A stretch of 24,688 nt of DNA from Didymodactylos carnosus (lineage: Eukaryota; Rotifera; Eurotatoria; Philodinida; Philodinidae). Below are positions 1 through 9,301 of the stretch, one piece after another. The translations under genes were made by a program, and so were the position numbers. The stretch covers positions 1 to 24,688 of the forward strand of contig CAJNOQ010002371.1 in the NCBI GenBank assembly GCA_905250885.1. Reading direction: 5' to 3'. The notes under the pieces are model-generated. The model was not told the DNA's origin, made no database searches, and worked only from the letters and a program-made list of their open reading frames with translations. The stretch's first letter is position 1. Each line of letters begins with the position of its first letter.

Positions 1-139
1 AAAATATTTTAGGGATAAGTTCTCTGATTGAGATACATTCTTTCAGACATAATGTGGGCAAAATTTAAGATTTTGAATTGAGGACAACGTTATTCTATTA
101 TGCATTTTAGGCTTGGCGCTCTGACTGTTAATGCTTTGG

Positions 140-196
140 ATTCAGTTATAATATTCATCCAGTTAAATCAATTGCTTAGTTTTCTAGTGGATATTT
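140..196 (+). repeat. 57-base direct repeat, copy 1
   Basis: This 57-base block recurs without change at 654-710, 514 bases downstream. The similarity extends a little further left (TTAATGCTT in both) with one small indel and a substitution. The block is non-coding. It is either a local duplication or the border of a repeat, because the SINE-like segment at 206-250 begins just after this copy and not after the other. Confidence 0.85.
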
Positions 197-205
197 TGGC
201 AGACA

Positions 206-250
206 TGGTAAGGTAGTTGCTTTGCAAACTGTAGGCATCCGGTTCGAAGC
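206..250 (+). repeat. Possible tRNA-derived SINE head with Pol III A and B boxes
   Basis: An A-box-like string at 206-216 (TGGTAAGGTAG) matches the eukaryotic consensus TRGYNNARNNG at all but one position. A B box at 242-250 (GTTCGAAGC) matches GWTCRANNC fully. The 25 bases between them are slightly short but workable for an internal tRNA-type promoter. No complete cloverleaf can be drawn, so it is not called a tRNA gene. A tRNA-derived SINE fragment is the best reading; a chance match remains possible. Confidence 0.3.
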
Positions 251-653
251 TGCTTGTTTTCTTCCACTTACGTCACTATGATTAATGTTCATTATGATTT
301 CTCTAAAGAAATATGAGATTATATTTCGAACGGGCGGTATGAGTGTCAGTGGAAGTAAACACCTGCTTTGTCTGAATTTAACGAAAAAGCCACGAAAACA
401 GACATTTTTGACGAAGAATTTAATATTTTTCTATAACAAAACTATTTAGCAAGCTTTGATGAACCTACTTGCCCTCTCTTAGTACAATATGTGCTGAGTA
501 TTATAATATTTTTCTGAGCTTGCAAATATTAAGTTACAGTTAAATCAGTTAGAACGTTTTACTCATTTCAAGTGCATTGTATTCTTTATCTAATAATAGT
601 TGGAAGTTTGATCAACTTTATTTATTTTTTATTTGTATGTTATTAATGCTTGC

Positions 654-710
654 ATTCAGTTATAATATTCATCCAGTTAAATCAATTGCTTAGTTTTCTA
701 GTGGATATTT
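654..710 (+). repeat. 57-base direct repeat, copy 2
   Basis: This is an exact second copy of 140-196 in the same orientation. The flanks diverge immediately on the right: TTGG follows copy 1 and ATTT follows this copy. No coding potential is seen. Confidence 0.85.
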
Positions 711-897
711 ATTTCTATCACATTTGATTAAAAACAGTATAGAATTTGTACAGAAAACCAAAAGGAAATAATCGATTTGTATTCAGTTTTATTTTTACAA
801 ATATGTGTTGAGAAATAATATTATTTTATTTGATTGAGTTACATGAGTAGAAGAAGAGTGAGCCGATGACATCAATAAAGTTAGTGTGCCAAGCACT

Positions 898-1027
898 GGG
901 GACCATATCATAAAAAAACTTAAGCCTGACTTAAGTCTAAATTTGGACTCAAGTCTTCGTTATGTGCACTTATGTGCTAATTTTATACACTTAAGTAGAG
1001 ATTTAAGTTTTTTCGTGATATAACCCC
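898..1027. mobile_element. MITE-like element with 39-base terminal inverted repeats
   Basis: The left end (898-936) starts GGGGACCATATCATAAAAAA and the right end (989-1027) is its imperfect reverse complement, finishing TGATATAACCCC. Inside there is a smaller dyad: ACTTAAGTC at 929-937 against GACTCAAGT at 947-955. The element is about 130 bases and has no ORF. This is the architecture of a non-autonomous DNA transposon, or MITE. No clear target-site duplication is visible beside the G and C runs. The repeated CTTAAGT words are distinctive and would make a good probe for further copies. Confidence 0.7.
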
Positions 1028-1408
1028 TGAAGAACAATCTTTCATATAGTAAACATAAGTTTGCATTTTATGACAGTTAGATAATCTCAGACACACGCGA
1101 AAAGATCAAATGATTTTATGTACCTGAGAAAACAAACAAAATGCAACTCTATATCAGTAAACGGCTATAAGACGTGTGTACAGTGCCGAAACATACTAGA
1201 ACTGTCATTACTAGACAAATACGTTCTAAGTAGAGAATGCTAAACATAATTTGTTGTATTGAAGCTGAACTCTGTTCAAATCCCTTACAATGCTCGTCCG
1301 TTGTCCTCGACTTCGACGGATGTTTTTCTTCTAACACATCACGTCGCGGTTTTTTTCTACTTTTTCATAATGAATGATCATCACTTCAGCTCTTTAAGCT
1401 TTTTGCAG

Positions 1409-1428
1409 CAATGATGAGAAAGTTATTG
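1409..1428 (+). other. Candidate 20-base microexon of the SUMO-like-domain gene
   Basis: A pyrimidine-rich acceptor (CTTTTTGCAG, ending at 1408) is followed by 20 open bases and a donor at 1429 (GTAAAT). Splicing 1428 to 1500 removes a 71-base intron and keeps the frame of the next exon, giving the acidic stretch NDEKVI before VKIIKSS. An in-frame TAA at 1395-1397 means any exon must begin after that point. The ATG codons at 1411 and 1414 are in a different frame that would not fit. Microexons are easy to over-call, so this is only a proposal. Confidence 0.3.
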
Positions 1429-1499
1429 GTAAATTTAAACGAATTGATAGATCAGCAATTTTTCTATGTGTAACCTTATACTTGTTTTGTTTATCCTAG

Positions 1500-2663
1500 T
1501 TAAAATCATCAAATCTTCAACATCGAAAACTTGTCGTATTGCCGTTGAATCATCGCCAATTACCTCACGCTTATCACCTATGTCTTTCACTGATCAGATT
1601 CCACTAAAAGTCGAACATACAGATGGGCGCAAATTAACATTATCAGTTTCACATAACGAGTTAATGTCGAACATTTATGATCAAATTGCTCATGGTTTCA
1701 ATTATCCATTAGCTTCACATATTCTCCTTGTACATAAAAATAAAACACTTAAACCTGATGACACTCCTGAACAATTAAATTTTTCATCCTTAAATGGAGA
1801 AACAATAGGTAAGTGTACCGATTTTTGGTTTATGTACTCGAAAGTTACTATCGTTTTCGATATAAGTCTGACGAAGAGGAAAAAAAGATTCTAGTGAGTA
1901 ACTACTTTTTACCTATTCAATCGTTAACTTTAATAGGTGGACACAAGTATCAAAACACCAGACACTTACTACTTATCAGAGCTCAAAAAACTAACTTACT
2001 CTGTGGGGCCATCACAGTCATACAATTGAAAAAATTTAATATGTATCACAGCGTAATCTAGATTATTTCTCAGTAATTTTTAAAAAGGGAAAAAATCGCC
2101 TGATGTGTTAGTTTATCCAATGTGTTGTGTTGTGTATCTGGCAAGTTTCTAACGTTATATTGTATTGCCACTAAAGATGCTGCTTGCTGAAATTAGTGAA
2201 AACTACCTTCGCTTAGAATCACAGAATAAATGAATGTAGTTAGTACTAAAACTTTAATCTGTTAGTGCGAAATTGTTTTGATTATCTATTCAAATTTTCA
2301 TGTTCTCTCACTATTTTGTACTTAGAATGTTATCCAAAACATCAAGGCAACAAACAATTGAAATTTATTATTCAAAATAATTCATCATCAGCTGGTGTTA
2401 GTCATCGATCAACATCAAAACGTGAATATTTTTTACGTGAAAAAGAGCCATTCTCATTACTGTTTCAAAAATATTCTCAAGATTTAAAAATTGATCGTCA
2501 AAAAATTAGATTTGAATTTGATGGTGATTTATTAAATGAACAAGCTACACCGATGGATTACGATATGGATGGAAATGAGATTATCGACGCATTTATTTCG
2601 TTACCAGCGATTATTGATGATAAAAAGAATATCACAGCAACAATTCAAAAACAAATAATGTAA
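1500..2663 (+). CDS. NFATC2IP/Rad60-like protein with tandem SUMO-like domains, C-terminal part (two exons)
   Basis: Exons are 1500-1808 and 2326-2663 (stop TAA at 2661-2663). The intron 1809-2325 has GTAAGTG at its start and TTTGTACTTAG at its end, and splicing is in phase. The joined exons give about 215 residues. The first ubiquitin-like fold spans roughly residues 34-108, with IPLKVEHTDGR, then SHILLVHKNKTL, TPEQL and ETIE. The second spans roughly 115-194, with LKFIIQNN, EPFSLLFQKYS, IRFEFDGDLLN and DMDGNEIIDAFI. Two consecutive SUMO-like domains at the C-terminus are the hallmark of NFATC2IP/NIP45 and yeast Rad60/Esc2. These nuclear proteins contact the SUMO machinery (Ubc9) and act in genome stability. 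The low-complexity N-terminal part normal for the family was not located, so the gene is partial as annotated. It ends well short of a SUMO diglycine, so processing to a conjugated SUMO is not expected. Family assignment is strong; exact orthology is inferred. Confidence 0.8.
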
Positions 2664-2691
2664 ATAAATTAATAAGGTCTTAGATAATAAA
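2663..2691 (+). terminator. Polyadenylation signals of the SUMO-like-domain gene
   Basis: AATAAA occurs at 2663-2668, overlapping the stop codon, again at 2686-2691, and once more at 2737-2742. The second or third would give a short 3' UTR typical of compact invertebrate genes. AATAAA is common by chance in DNA this AT-rich, so which one is used is unknown. Confidence 0.4.
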
Positions 2692-2742
2692 AGTACAAGC
2701 TCAATAGAATCCTCAAAATGTCAAACCATAGTCCGTAATAAA

Positions 2743-3277
2743 TTAATGAGTGGGAATCAATACGTAGGAGGTTAACTTGCTTTTAGTTACTCCTTCCTAG
2801 TGGCTCTCTTTTCCTTCTTAAGATTCTTCCTTTAGCTGCAGGAGTCCGCGTAAAAGGGGTTAAGGATGAAAATCTGATCGTCTCTGAGAGGCCTTCCATA
2901 GTCAACGGAGAGTCTCAAGCACCATATCCCTTGAGATTAGTATTGTTTGAGTGATCTTCAGATCAATACTATCTCATTATTCTACAAACAAAGATTGACT
3001 GTCGAAAATGCCCCTAAGATCACACTCGATCGTGCCCCACCTTCCGTTAGCCTCAAATTAGTAACCACGTATATATAGTACTCTAGGAGGGAGTGAATAG
3101 GAATCAGAAGTAGCCTATCTCAATGTGTCGTACAAGCCTTCCACTATTTTGAAGAAAGAGATGGAGGAAGGGAGTACTGGTTTGTTGTTGAAGAATTGGC
3201 CTACCCATATCTCCCTCTGAAAATCGACATTAAGGCGGTAGTTAACGTCCGCAGCTTGCTCCTCAGAAACGTAGCCT
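2743..3277. other. GC-richer unclassified block, no gene
   Basis: Base composition changes noticeably compared with the AT-rich flanks, with many CCTCC, GGAGG and CTTCC words. No long ORF, splice-bounded exon, tRNA or rRNA is recognisable. An imperfect dyad around 2938-2973 (AGTATTG ... CAATACT) is the clearest internal structure. The composition shift suggests an inserted repeat or a decayed element, but no terminal repeats could be paired across the block. Confidence 0.35.
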
Positions 3278-3379
3278 TAATTTAGCACACCCTCCTCTTA
3301 AATTTAGTTCTGACTATTCGTCTTTTAATATACTACCATAAAAGCAAATACTTTTTTTAGTGAAGGGTGTACTAAATTA
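3278..3379. repeat. Short imperfect inverted repeat
   Basis: The arms at 3278-3296 (TAATTTAGCACACCCTCCT) and 3361-3379 are reverse complements at 16 of 19 positions, separated by 64 AT-rich bases. The structure lies at the right edge of the GC-richer block and could be the end of that element or a small independent insertion. Confidence 0.45.
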
Positions 3380-4081
3380 TGTCTGTTGTAAGAGGAACAA
3401 ACTGTCGAGTAAAAAGTAGAAATGACCAAAAAAGTATGCAAGATGACAACGAAACGAATCTACTTTTATTGTAAACAAAAACGAATATTTTTAATCAGAT
3501 ATTTTTTGCCGAGCTTCCCATTCTATGTATATTTCTGCCCATATTTTTTTTATTCTTTTTAACAATAGTTTAGGATGCTAAGATGTTGTAACGTGTAGAG
3601 ATAGTAGGACATTTTATTATGTCAGTTACTTTCTAAGCTTCTCGATATGCTAAATTTTTATTAAGAAAACCCTAGTGGGATTATGTGACAAGAAAACACT
3701 TGTCGATGTTTTTTAAACAGATTTTTGTTTGCTTTGTGTATTCAACTGTTGAGCAGTTTTTGAAAAATATAGGTGTTACGGTTTTCACTGAGGAAATTTA
3801 TTTTTCTGGTAGATGCAAACTTACAAAAATAATGCCAATAATCTGAAATGATGTTCTTCCAATTAGTCTAGTCATTTTTTTTTCTCTTGTTCATCGTTTT
3901 TCTCTTTTACAAAAATAAATAAATCTCATTTTTCATCTATGTAACATTACGAGTTCATTTATAACATCATCATTTTCCTTCCATTTTCTCTTCGCTCTAC
4001 TCAGTCACTACTTCTACACATTACTTATGTTAACAAGAAACTGACGGCATCTGTCCCATCGTCAATAAACGTATGTTTTAT

Positions 4082-4308
4082 TTGATGTACAGTCAGATTA
4101 AATACCGGTGTATTATGGGTTTTTTTATAGTCATGTAATCTTTTTTTTGTCTTTATTTTATGGATCTTACAGAAATAATAGTAGCTGATTCCATGAAAGA
4201 ATGGAGTGTTAATTTTGATCAATTACTGTACAATGGTTTTTCGATGAAATATCAAATTTTGTGAAACTTCTAACCTATCAATCAGAAAAAATAGAGAAGT
4301 TGAAGTTT
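4082..4308. repeat. 227-base exact duplication, first copy
   Basis: Every base of this segment recurs at 4310-4536 in the same orientation, with only the ambiguous base N at 4309 between them. Both copies contain T runs where independent evolution would be expected to add differences, yet they are identical. The likeliest cause is two overlapping contig ends joined with a one-base gap instead of being merged. Reverse-strand reading frames in the two copies are shadows of the same non-coding DNA. Confidence 0.95.
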
Positions 4309-4309
4309 N

Positions 4310-4536
4310 TTGATGTACAGTCAGATTAAATACCGGTGTATTATGGGTTTTTTTATAGTCATGTAATCTTTTTTTTGTCTTTATTTTATGGATCTTACAG
4401 AAATAATAGTAGCTGATTCCATGAAAGAATGGAGTGTTAATTTTGATCAATTACTGTACAATGGTTTTTCGATGAAATATCAAATTTTGTGAAACTTCTA
4501 ACCTATCAATCAGAAAAAATAGAGAAGTTGAAGTTT
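4310..4536. repeat. 227-base exact duplication, second copy
   Basis: Identical to 4082-4308 (see that entry). The sequence past 4536 (ATAAACAGATG) is new, so the true genome probably runs from the first copy directly into this downstream flank. Confidence 0.95.
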
Positions 4537-7500
4537 ATAAACAGATGAAACCCTATAATCTCTTAGAATCTCTCATGAGTTTCACATTTTCGAGCACTGA
4601 CAGGGCTCCATATAACTGGATAAAAAGAAGTGTTGTGCATCGATGAGTGAACATTTATTTTAATTTGATCTAAAATTAATTGATTTGTAGATGCACCTAC
4701 AACTTCATTTGATGGTTTAATTCAAATCTGGAAAATTTGTTATAATTTTAGATTGTGGATCTATAAAATATTTCGTTTGTTAACTACTGAGGATGATATG
4801 TTAACATATCGAAACGTTTAGTTAATTGTATTACTTCATTAATATAATAAAATACAAAGAGAAAAGTTCAAACTTTTTTAATTTAATTATCAAATTCGTA
4901 AACAATTGTAGCATTAATTTATGAATTTGATGGTTTACGAGCAAAAAATTCTTATATCCGCCTGCTATTATAAAAATGTACACTGTGAGATAATCATTTG
5001 AATGTTGACTGAATCGTTCTAATTAAGTACATTTTTCCTAGATGGAACGATACTCGAAACGTTGTTCTTTTAAAAAGATTAACCAAGTTTTCATACAAGC
5101 ACGCCTAAAAATAGACGAATTCAGTAATTACTGTATATTCTGTTTATTGTTCAAATTACAAAATAAAAAGACTTTTAATACTATAAATGTTTTGTTGTGA
5201 TGGCTCTGTCTACAAAAGTTTAATGAGGTTAACACAATGAATTTTGAATTACTAGCTGATAGGTTCAATTTTGTCATCCTATTTAAGTTGATAAAATTAT
5301 TTTATTACTAATGAACGATGTTGATTAGATTGGCTTTGATAGATACAAAAGAATTGTGTGATTTGAGAAAATAGGATTATACTCCTACTATTCCGTATTA
5401 TGTTTTATTCTCTCTATTTAACGTAATGATGAGTGGTTACAAATTGTTGTCAAACAAAACTGAATATACTCCTTTTTTTCCATTACTCTTCATGCATTTT
5501 CACTTTTTTTTCTGTTCTTCTCATGTAATTTTCTCTTTTTCTGTTCATCTGAGTCTTTTGTATCTCTGCAGCAACCATGAATTATTAAGAACAGTAAAAT
5601 TCAACAATTTTTTTAATTTCCCTTTTCTCTTCTGTTTTCCTACTATCTCGCTATTTCATGATGACGATGAACAGGCATCATATAGTTAGAAAAGACATGT
5701 CAACTATAAGTTGTTTTAAAATGTTAACCTTATAATGTGCATGTGTCTTTATTATTCTCACTTCTACTGATAATTTTGCACTTAACATTCTCGCTAGTTA
5801 AAAGCTCACAATAAATGGGTCACAAAAATCAAAGAAAAATAAATTATTCTTACATATGAGTTATATAGTATGCATGAAAAAACAAAATTATTTTGTTAAT
5901 AAAACAAAACAATTACAATAGAAAATAAAATAAAAACATTTTATGTTTCAAACATTACTTAATTTGTCTAGTAGAAAAAGAAATTAAATAAACCAACAGA
6001 AGAGAAAGTAAGTAATATATTCACCACACTTCTGACTGAAATATCATTGACTTGATGAAGAACAATTGACATCTGATTTAAAAAACACAAAATTTTCTAT
6101 CGAATCATATGACTTTTTCTATAGACTTTTTGCCAATAACAGATCAAAAATTAAAACTGATTTTATTCCAATTAACAGATGACAAGTTTTTTACCATATT
6201 TAATGTGTGAAGTGCGTTTAAACACCATACTCTAAAAACAAAAAAAGTACATTTCAAAATCACAAAGAATTTTGGAATTTATTTCTATGGAAAAACGACT
6301 TTTTAGTTTGGAGACATCAAAAATCGTTGATTTTTTATAAATTGATGAAAATGAAACAGGATTTAGTATGACAATTTTCTTGTGTTTGCCTATCAGACAT
6401 TCTCTTAGTCACAAAGGTATGCACATTTTCCTTGATTTATGTCCACAACGGGAAACCGCTATAAAATCTTTTCTCCAAAATCAGAAAGTGATTGTCTACA
6501 GAGACAAATTCTAAAAACGTTTTTGATTTTAAGATCTTTTCTTTTAGAATATAGTGAAAATCTCATTTTAGTAATATATGGTCATTCATATTGATTCATT
6601 TTTAACTCTTCTCTAATATTTATTACCTTGATCAATTATAAAAGACAGAAATATGATGCATTCGCTGACTTTTGTTTAATTTTACAGAATATGGAGTTAT
6701 TGTAGAGATATTTTTTCATTCTATTAAATATGTTGCTTGTAATCAAAATGATGCGGTCAGTTTTGTGTTTTCAATTATAATTTTTGTTTTTATTTATGAC
6801 CTTAGAAGATTATTCGAAAATAATGTTATCTTCACATGCTGTCTGCTAGCATAGATAAGGGTACATCACGACGTTTTGAGAATTATTAAATGAAATAGTA
6901 GTTATATATCTTTAACTTGTCAGTGCAAGACGAGTCTATTAATGCTGCTTAACCGTGAATATATGCGATAAAGAACAGTAATTTATTTCTGAACATTAAA
7001 ACCTTATGGGTGAACAAAATATTATTCCAGACTGACATTATTTGTAAAGAACTCCAATCAACTATCTCGTATTTGATGTAATATTTCCTTTCGTTCTTTC
7101 TTTTTGCTTTGCTTTGACGTATTGAAAGCGATAAAGTACAGAAATAAAGTTTGATTGGATCGATACTCTCTCGCTCTATTTATATATCATCAGATTTGAT
7201 ATCTGTACATTATCAACAATACCACTGCTTTCTACTTCATTTGAAAAGCAACGGTATGTTGGGCTGTTTTTTTTCATACAGAAGATAAAATAATGAAGAT
7301 GTCAAAAAACATACACACATTCACATCGAAAATGTCTACAGGTTACATAAATAAAAATATCGTGTTATATCTATTCCTTTTGTTTGTTTGACAATGAATA
7401 ATGAAATAGAGGCAGATAGTTCATCTAATCGAAAATTACACTACCATAGCTGGAAAACTCAAATTAATTCAAGACAATCGATGAAGAAAAAAAAAGAACT

Positions 7501-7838
7501 GACTTAGTGTCTTTTACATAATTAATAATAAAAAAGAAAGATGCATATTTATGCATCATATATGAATTACAGTAAATATTAATAAAAATGATTCGTTTCA
7601 TTATCACATCTCTTTTTGATTTATATTTCGTATAATAAATTTACATAAGAATAGTAAAACATTTTCTTCTTTTGTTCTAAAAACACTTGAAGAAATTAAA
7701 TTTTTGTCGTGTACAAGTAACCATCAAATTAAAAATAGTTTTTCAATGTTGGTTTAGAGTGAGTCGTTGAGATAAATACATCGTTGAACACGTGAAAGTA
7801 TCTACTTTCTAACGCACTAAAGCTTGGTCCACCTAAGA
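4537..7838. other. AT-rich stretch with no recognisable gene
   Basis: No splice-bounded ORF, RNA gene or long repeat could be supported in these 3.3 kb. The open frames present (for example 5426-5689 and 6672-6854) are T-rich and Phe-rich and look like chance products of composition. Small dyads occur, such as GATGCAT/ATGCATC at 7540-7557 and AACAAAAT/ATTTTGTT at 5881-5897. It appears to be intergenic DNA, or an intron of an unseen gene. Confidence 0.6.
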
Positions 7839-8626
7839 TATTGTCCATTTAAAAAAGAATAAATCCATGGCCATTTTTTGAATAAATTTTGATGGGTGAA
7901 AGCTACAGAGCTGGGGTTTTCTGATATGGAAAGAGGAGATTATGGCGGATCTTTTTACAAGCAGAAACCTTTATAGAAACTTTTCAAAAACGAATTTCGA
8001 GAAAGCTCATCCATAACGGAAAACTTTAAAATACCAAACTATTGATTTTTTTACATCAGTAGGTAGAAGAAAGTGTTCTCTTAAAAATGGGATCTAAGTG
8101 ACGTATTAATCTTTCGTGGTTGAGATGTGGTATCGGATTTTCTCGAAGTCCCAGGATCGCTTAGGTGTGGTAAGCCCGAAAATGAATAGAAACATAGGTA
8201 ATCGCTACACTGAGTCTTATGGCAACATTTATTTTCCGAAAAAAGTTCAAAAATCTAGTGAAAACCTATATTATGTGAAATGTCCCATTTTTACCTATTT
8301 TTACGTAAAGTCAGAAAATTCATAATTAAGTCAAAATCGATCCACACTATCTCAGAATATCAAGATATACTCTCTTTTATCTGAACCATACCATGGAGTT
8401 CAATAGAACTTTTAAAAAACAATATGGGATACTTGTGTATTTGGAAAGATTTTCTAATCTTCCGAGGTAAGAGAATGCTTATATTATTCTTAACTACAGA
8501 GTCATATCGGGCAGACGTTTCATAATCTGCTCTTTCCATATCAAAAAACCTCAGCTCTGTAGCTTTCACCAGTCAAAATTTATTCAAAAACTGGCCATGG
8601 ATTATTCTTTTTTAAACGGATAATAG
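7839..8626. mobile_element. Non-autonomous element with terminal inverted repeats of about 105 bases
   Basis: The left arm (about 7839-7943, starting TATTGTCC) and right arm (about 8521-8626, ending GGATAATA) are reverse complements with a handful of mismatches and one single-base indel, roughly nine in ten positions matching. Both arms carry the words CCATGGCCA, GCTACAGAGCT and GATATGGAAAGAG. The 580-base interior encodes nothing recognisable; its two small frames are not transposase. This is the layout of a MITE or deleted DNA transposon. It sits about 680 bases upstream of the PAQR start codon. Confidence 0.75.
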
Positions 8627-9180
8627 TTTTTAATGATTTTGAGCGCTTTTTTTTTGTACAATCTTAAATTGAAAAAAGAACACAAAATGTTCTTTGACGA
8701 CTTGTTCAAATTGATTTTGTGTTACTATAGGTGTGTGTTAATATGCGAGACATGTGCAGTACATGTCTCTACATATTCCATTACAATTTTGTTCACCGCC
8801 TCCCGCATTGGAAACGAGCATTTTTTATTCTTGACTTGTGAAAGAGAAAATAGAAGAATAGATGTTTACTATAAAATAAAACCAGTTGGAGATTCTCAGT
8901 ACTTTTATGGAAAAAAACTGGCAATTCCAAACAGTCCATTTTAACCCCTGATGTGGAAGATAGAAAAATACTGTTTATAGGAGAGTTGTTTGATTAGAAC
9001 AATTTTTGAAGTTCTTCTCCTAGATTTGATCTGCCATCGATTCGAATTTTCCCATTGCACTAAATTGTGCAAAAGGAAACTACGAGTTATGATGATACAT
9101 TTGTATGAAGGCCGTACACCTACGTTTATATTTAAATAGTCTTTACAAGTGATCACTCATATGTTACTAGCTATACTATG

Positions 9181-9186
9181 TATAAA
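9181..9186 (+). promoter_or_regulatory. Candidate TATA box of the PAQR gene
   Basis: TATAAA lies 116 bases before the ATG at 9302. A pair of TGTCGAC words follows at 9187-9193 and 9205-9211. A start about 30 bases downstream would give a 5' UTR of some 90 bases. However, TATAAA is frequent in this composition, and an acceptor-like TTTTCTTTTAG ending at 9269 leaves room for a 5' UTR intron and a more distant promoter. Confidence 0.2.
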
Positions 9187-9301
9187 TGTCGACCTTATTT
9201 TTATTGTCGACACGAAGTGTATGACGGATGCTTTTTTACTGAAACAATGTTGTTTTTGTTTTCTTTTAGTGTCGATCTGATCTGATACTTTTGGTTTGAC
9301 A

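Noticed and set aside
206-250. A genuine tRNA gene
   Set aside because: The A and B boxes are good, but no acceptor stem or full cloverleaf can be paired, so only a SINE-like call is kept.
1149-1337. 62-codon reverse-strand frame upstream of the SUMO-like-domain gene
   Set aside because: No domain, no splice context and no family resemblance; it is opposite to the gene strand and of a length expected by chance.
1813-2061. 82-codon forward frame overlapping the first gene
   Set aside because: It lies within the 517-base intron 1809-2325, whose removal joins the two SUMO-like domains in frame.
4025-4450. Two nearly identical reverse-strand frames of 65 and 75 codons
   Set aside because: They are the same frame read from the two copies of the 227-base duplication, one running across the N; there is no protein resemblance.
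5426-5689. 87-codon Phe/Ser/Leu-rich frame with a membrane-protein look
   Set aside because: The hydrophobicity comes from T- and C-rich low-complexity DNA; there is no conserved motif or splice context.
8633-8944. 103-codon forward frame just downstream of the 7839-8626 element
   Set aside because: It is the longest single frame outside the two genes, but no domain is recognisable and there are no exon boundaries. It remains an outside candidate for a translated search. A 9-base-arm dyad at 8747-8769 lies inside it.
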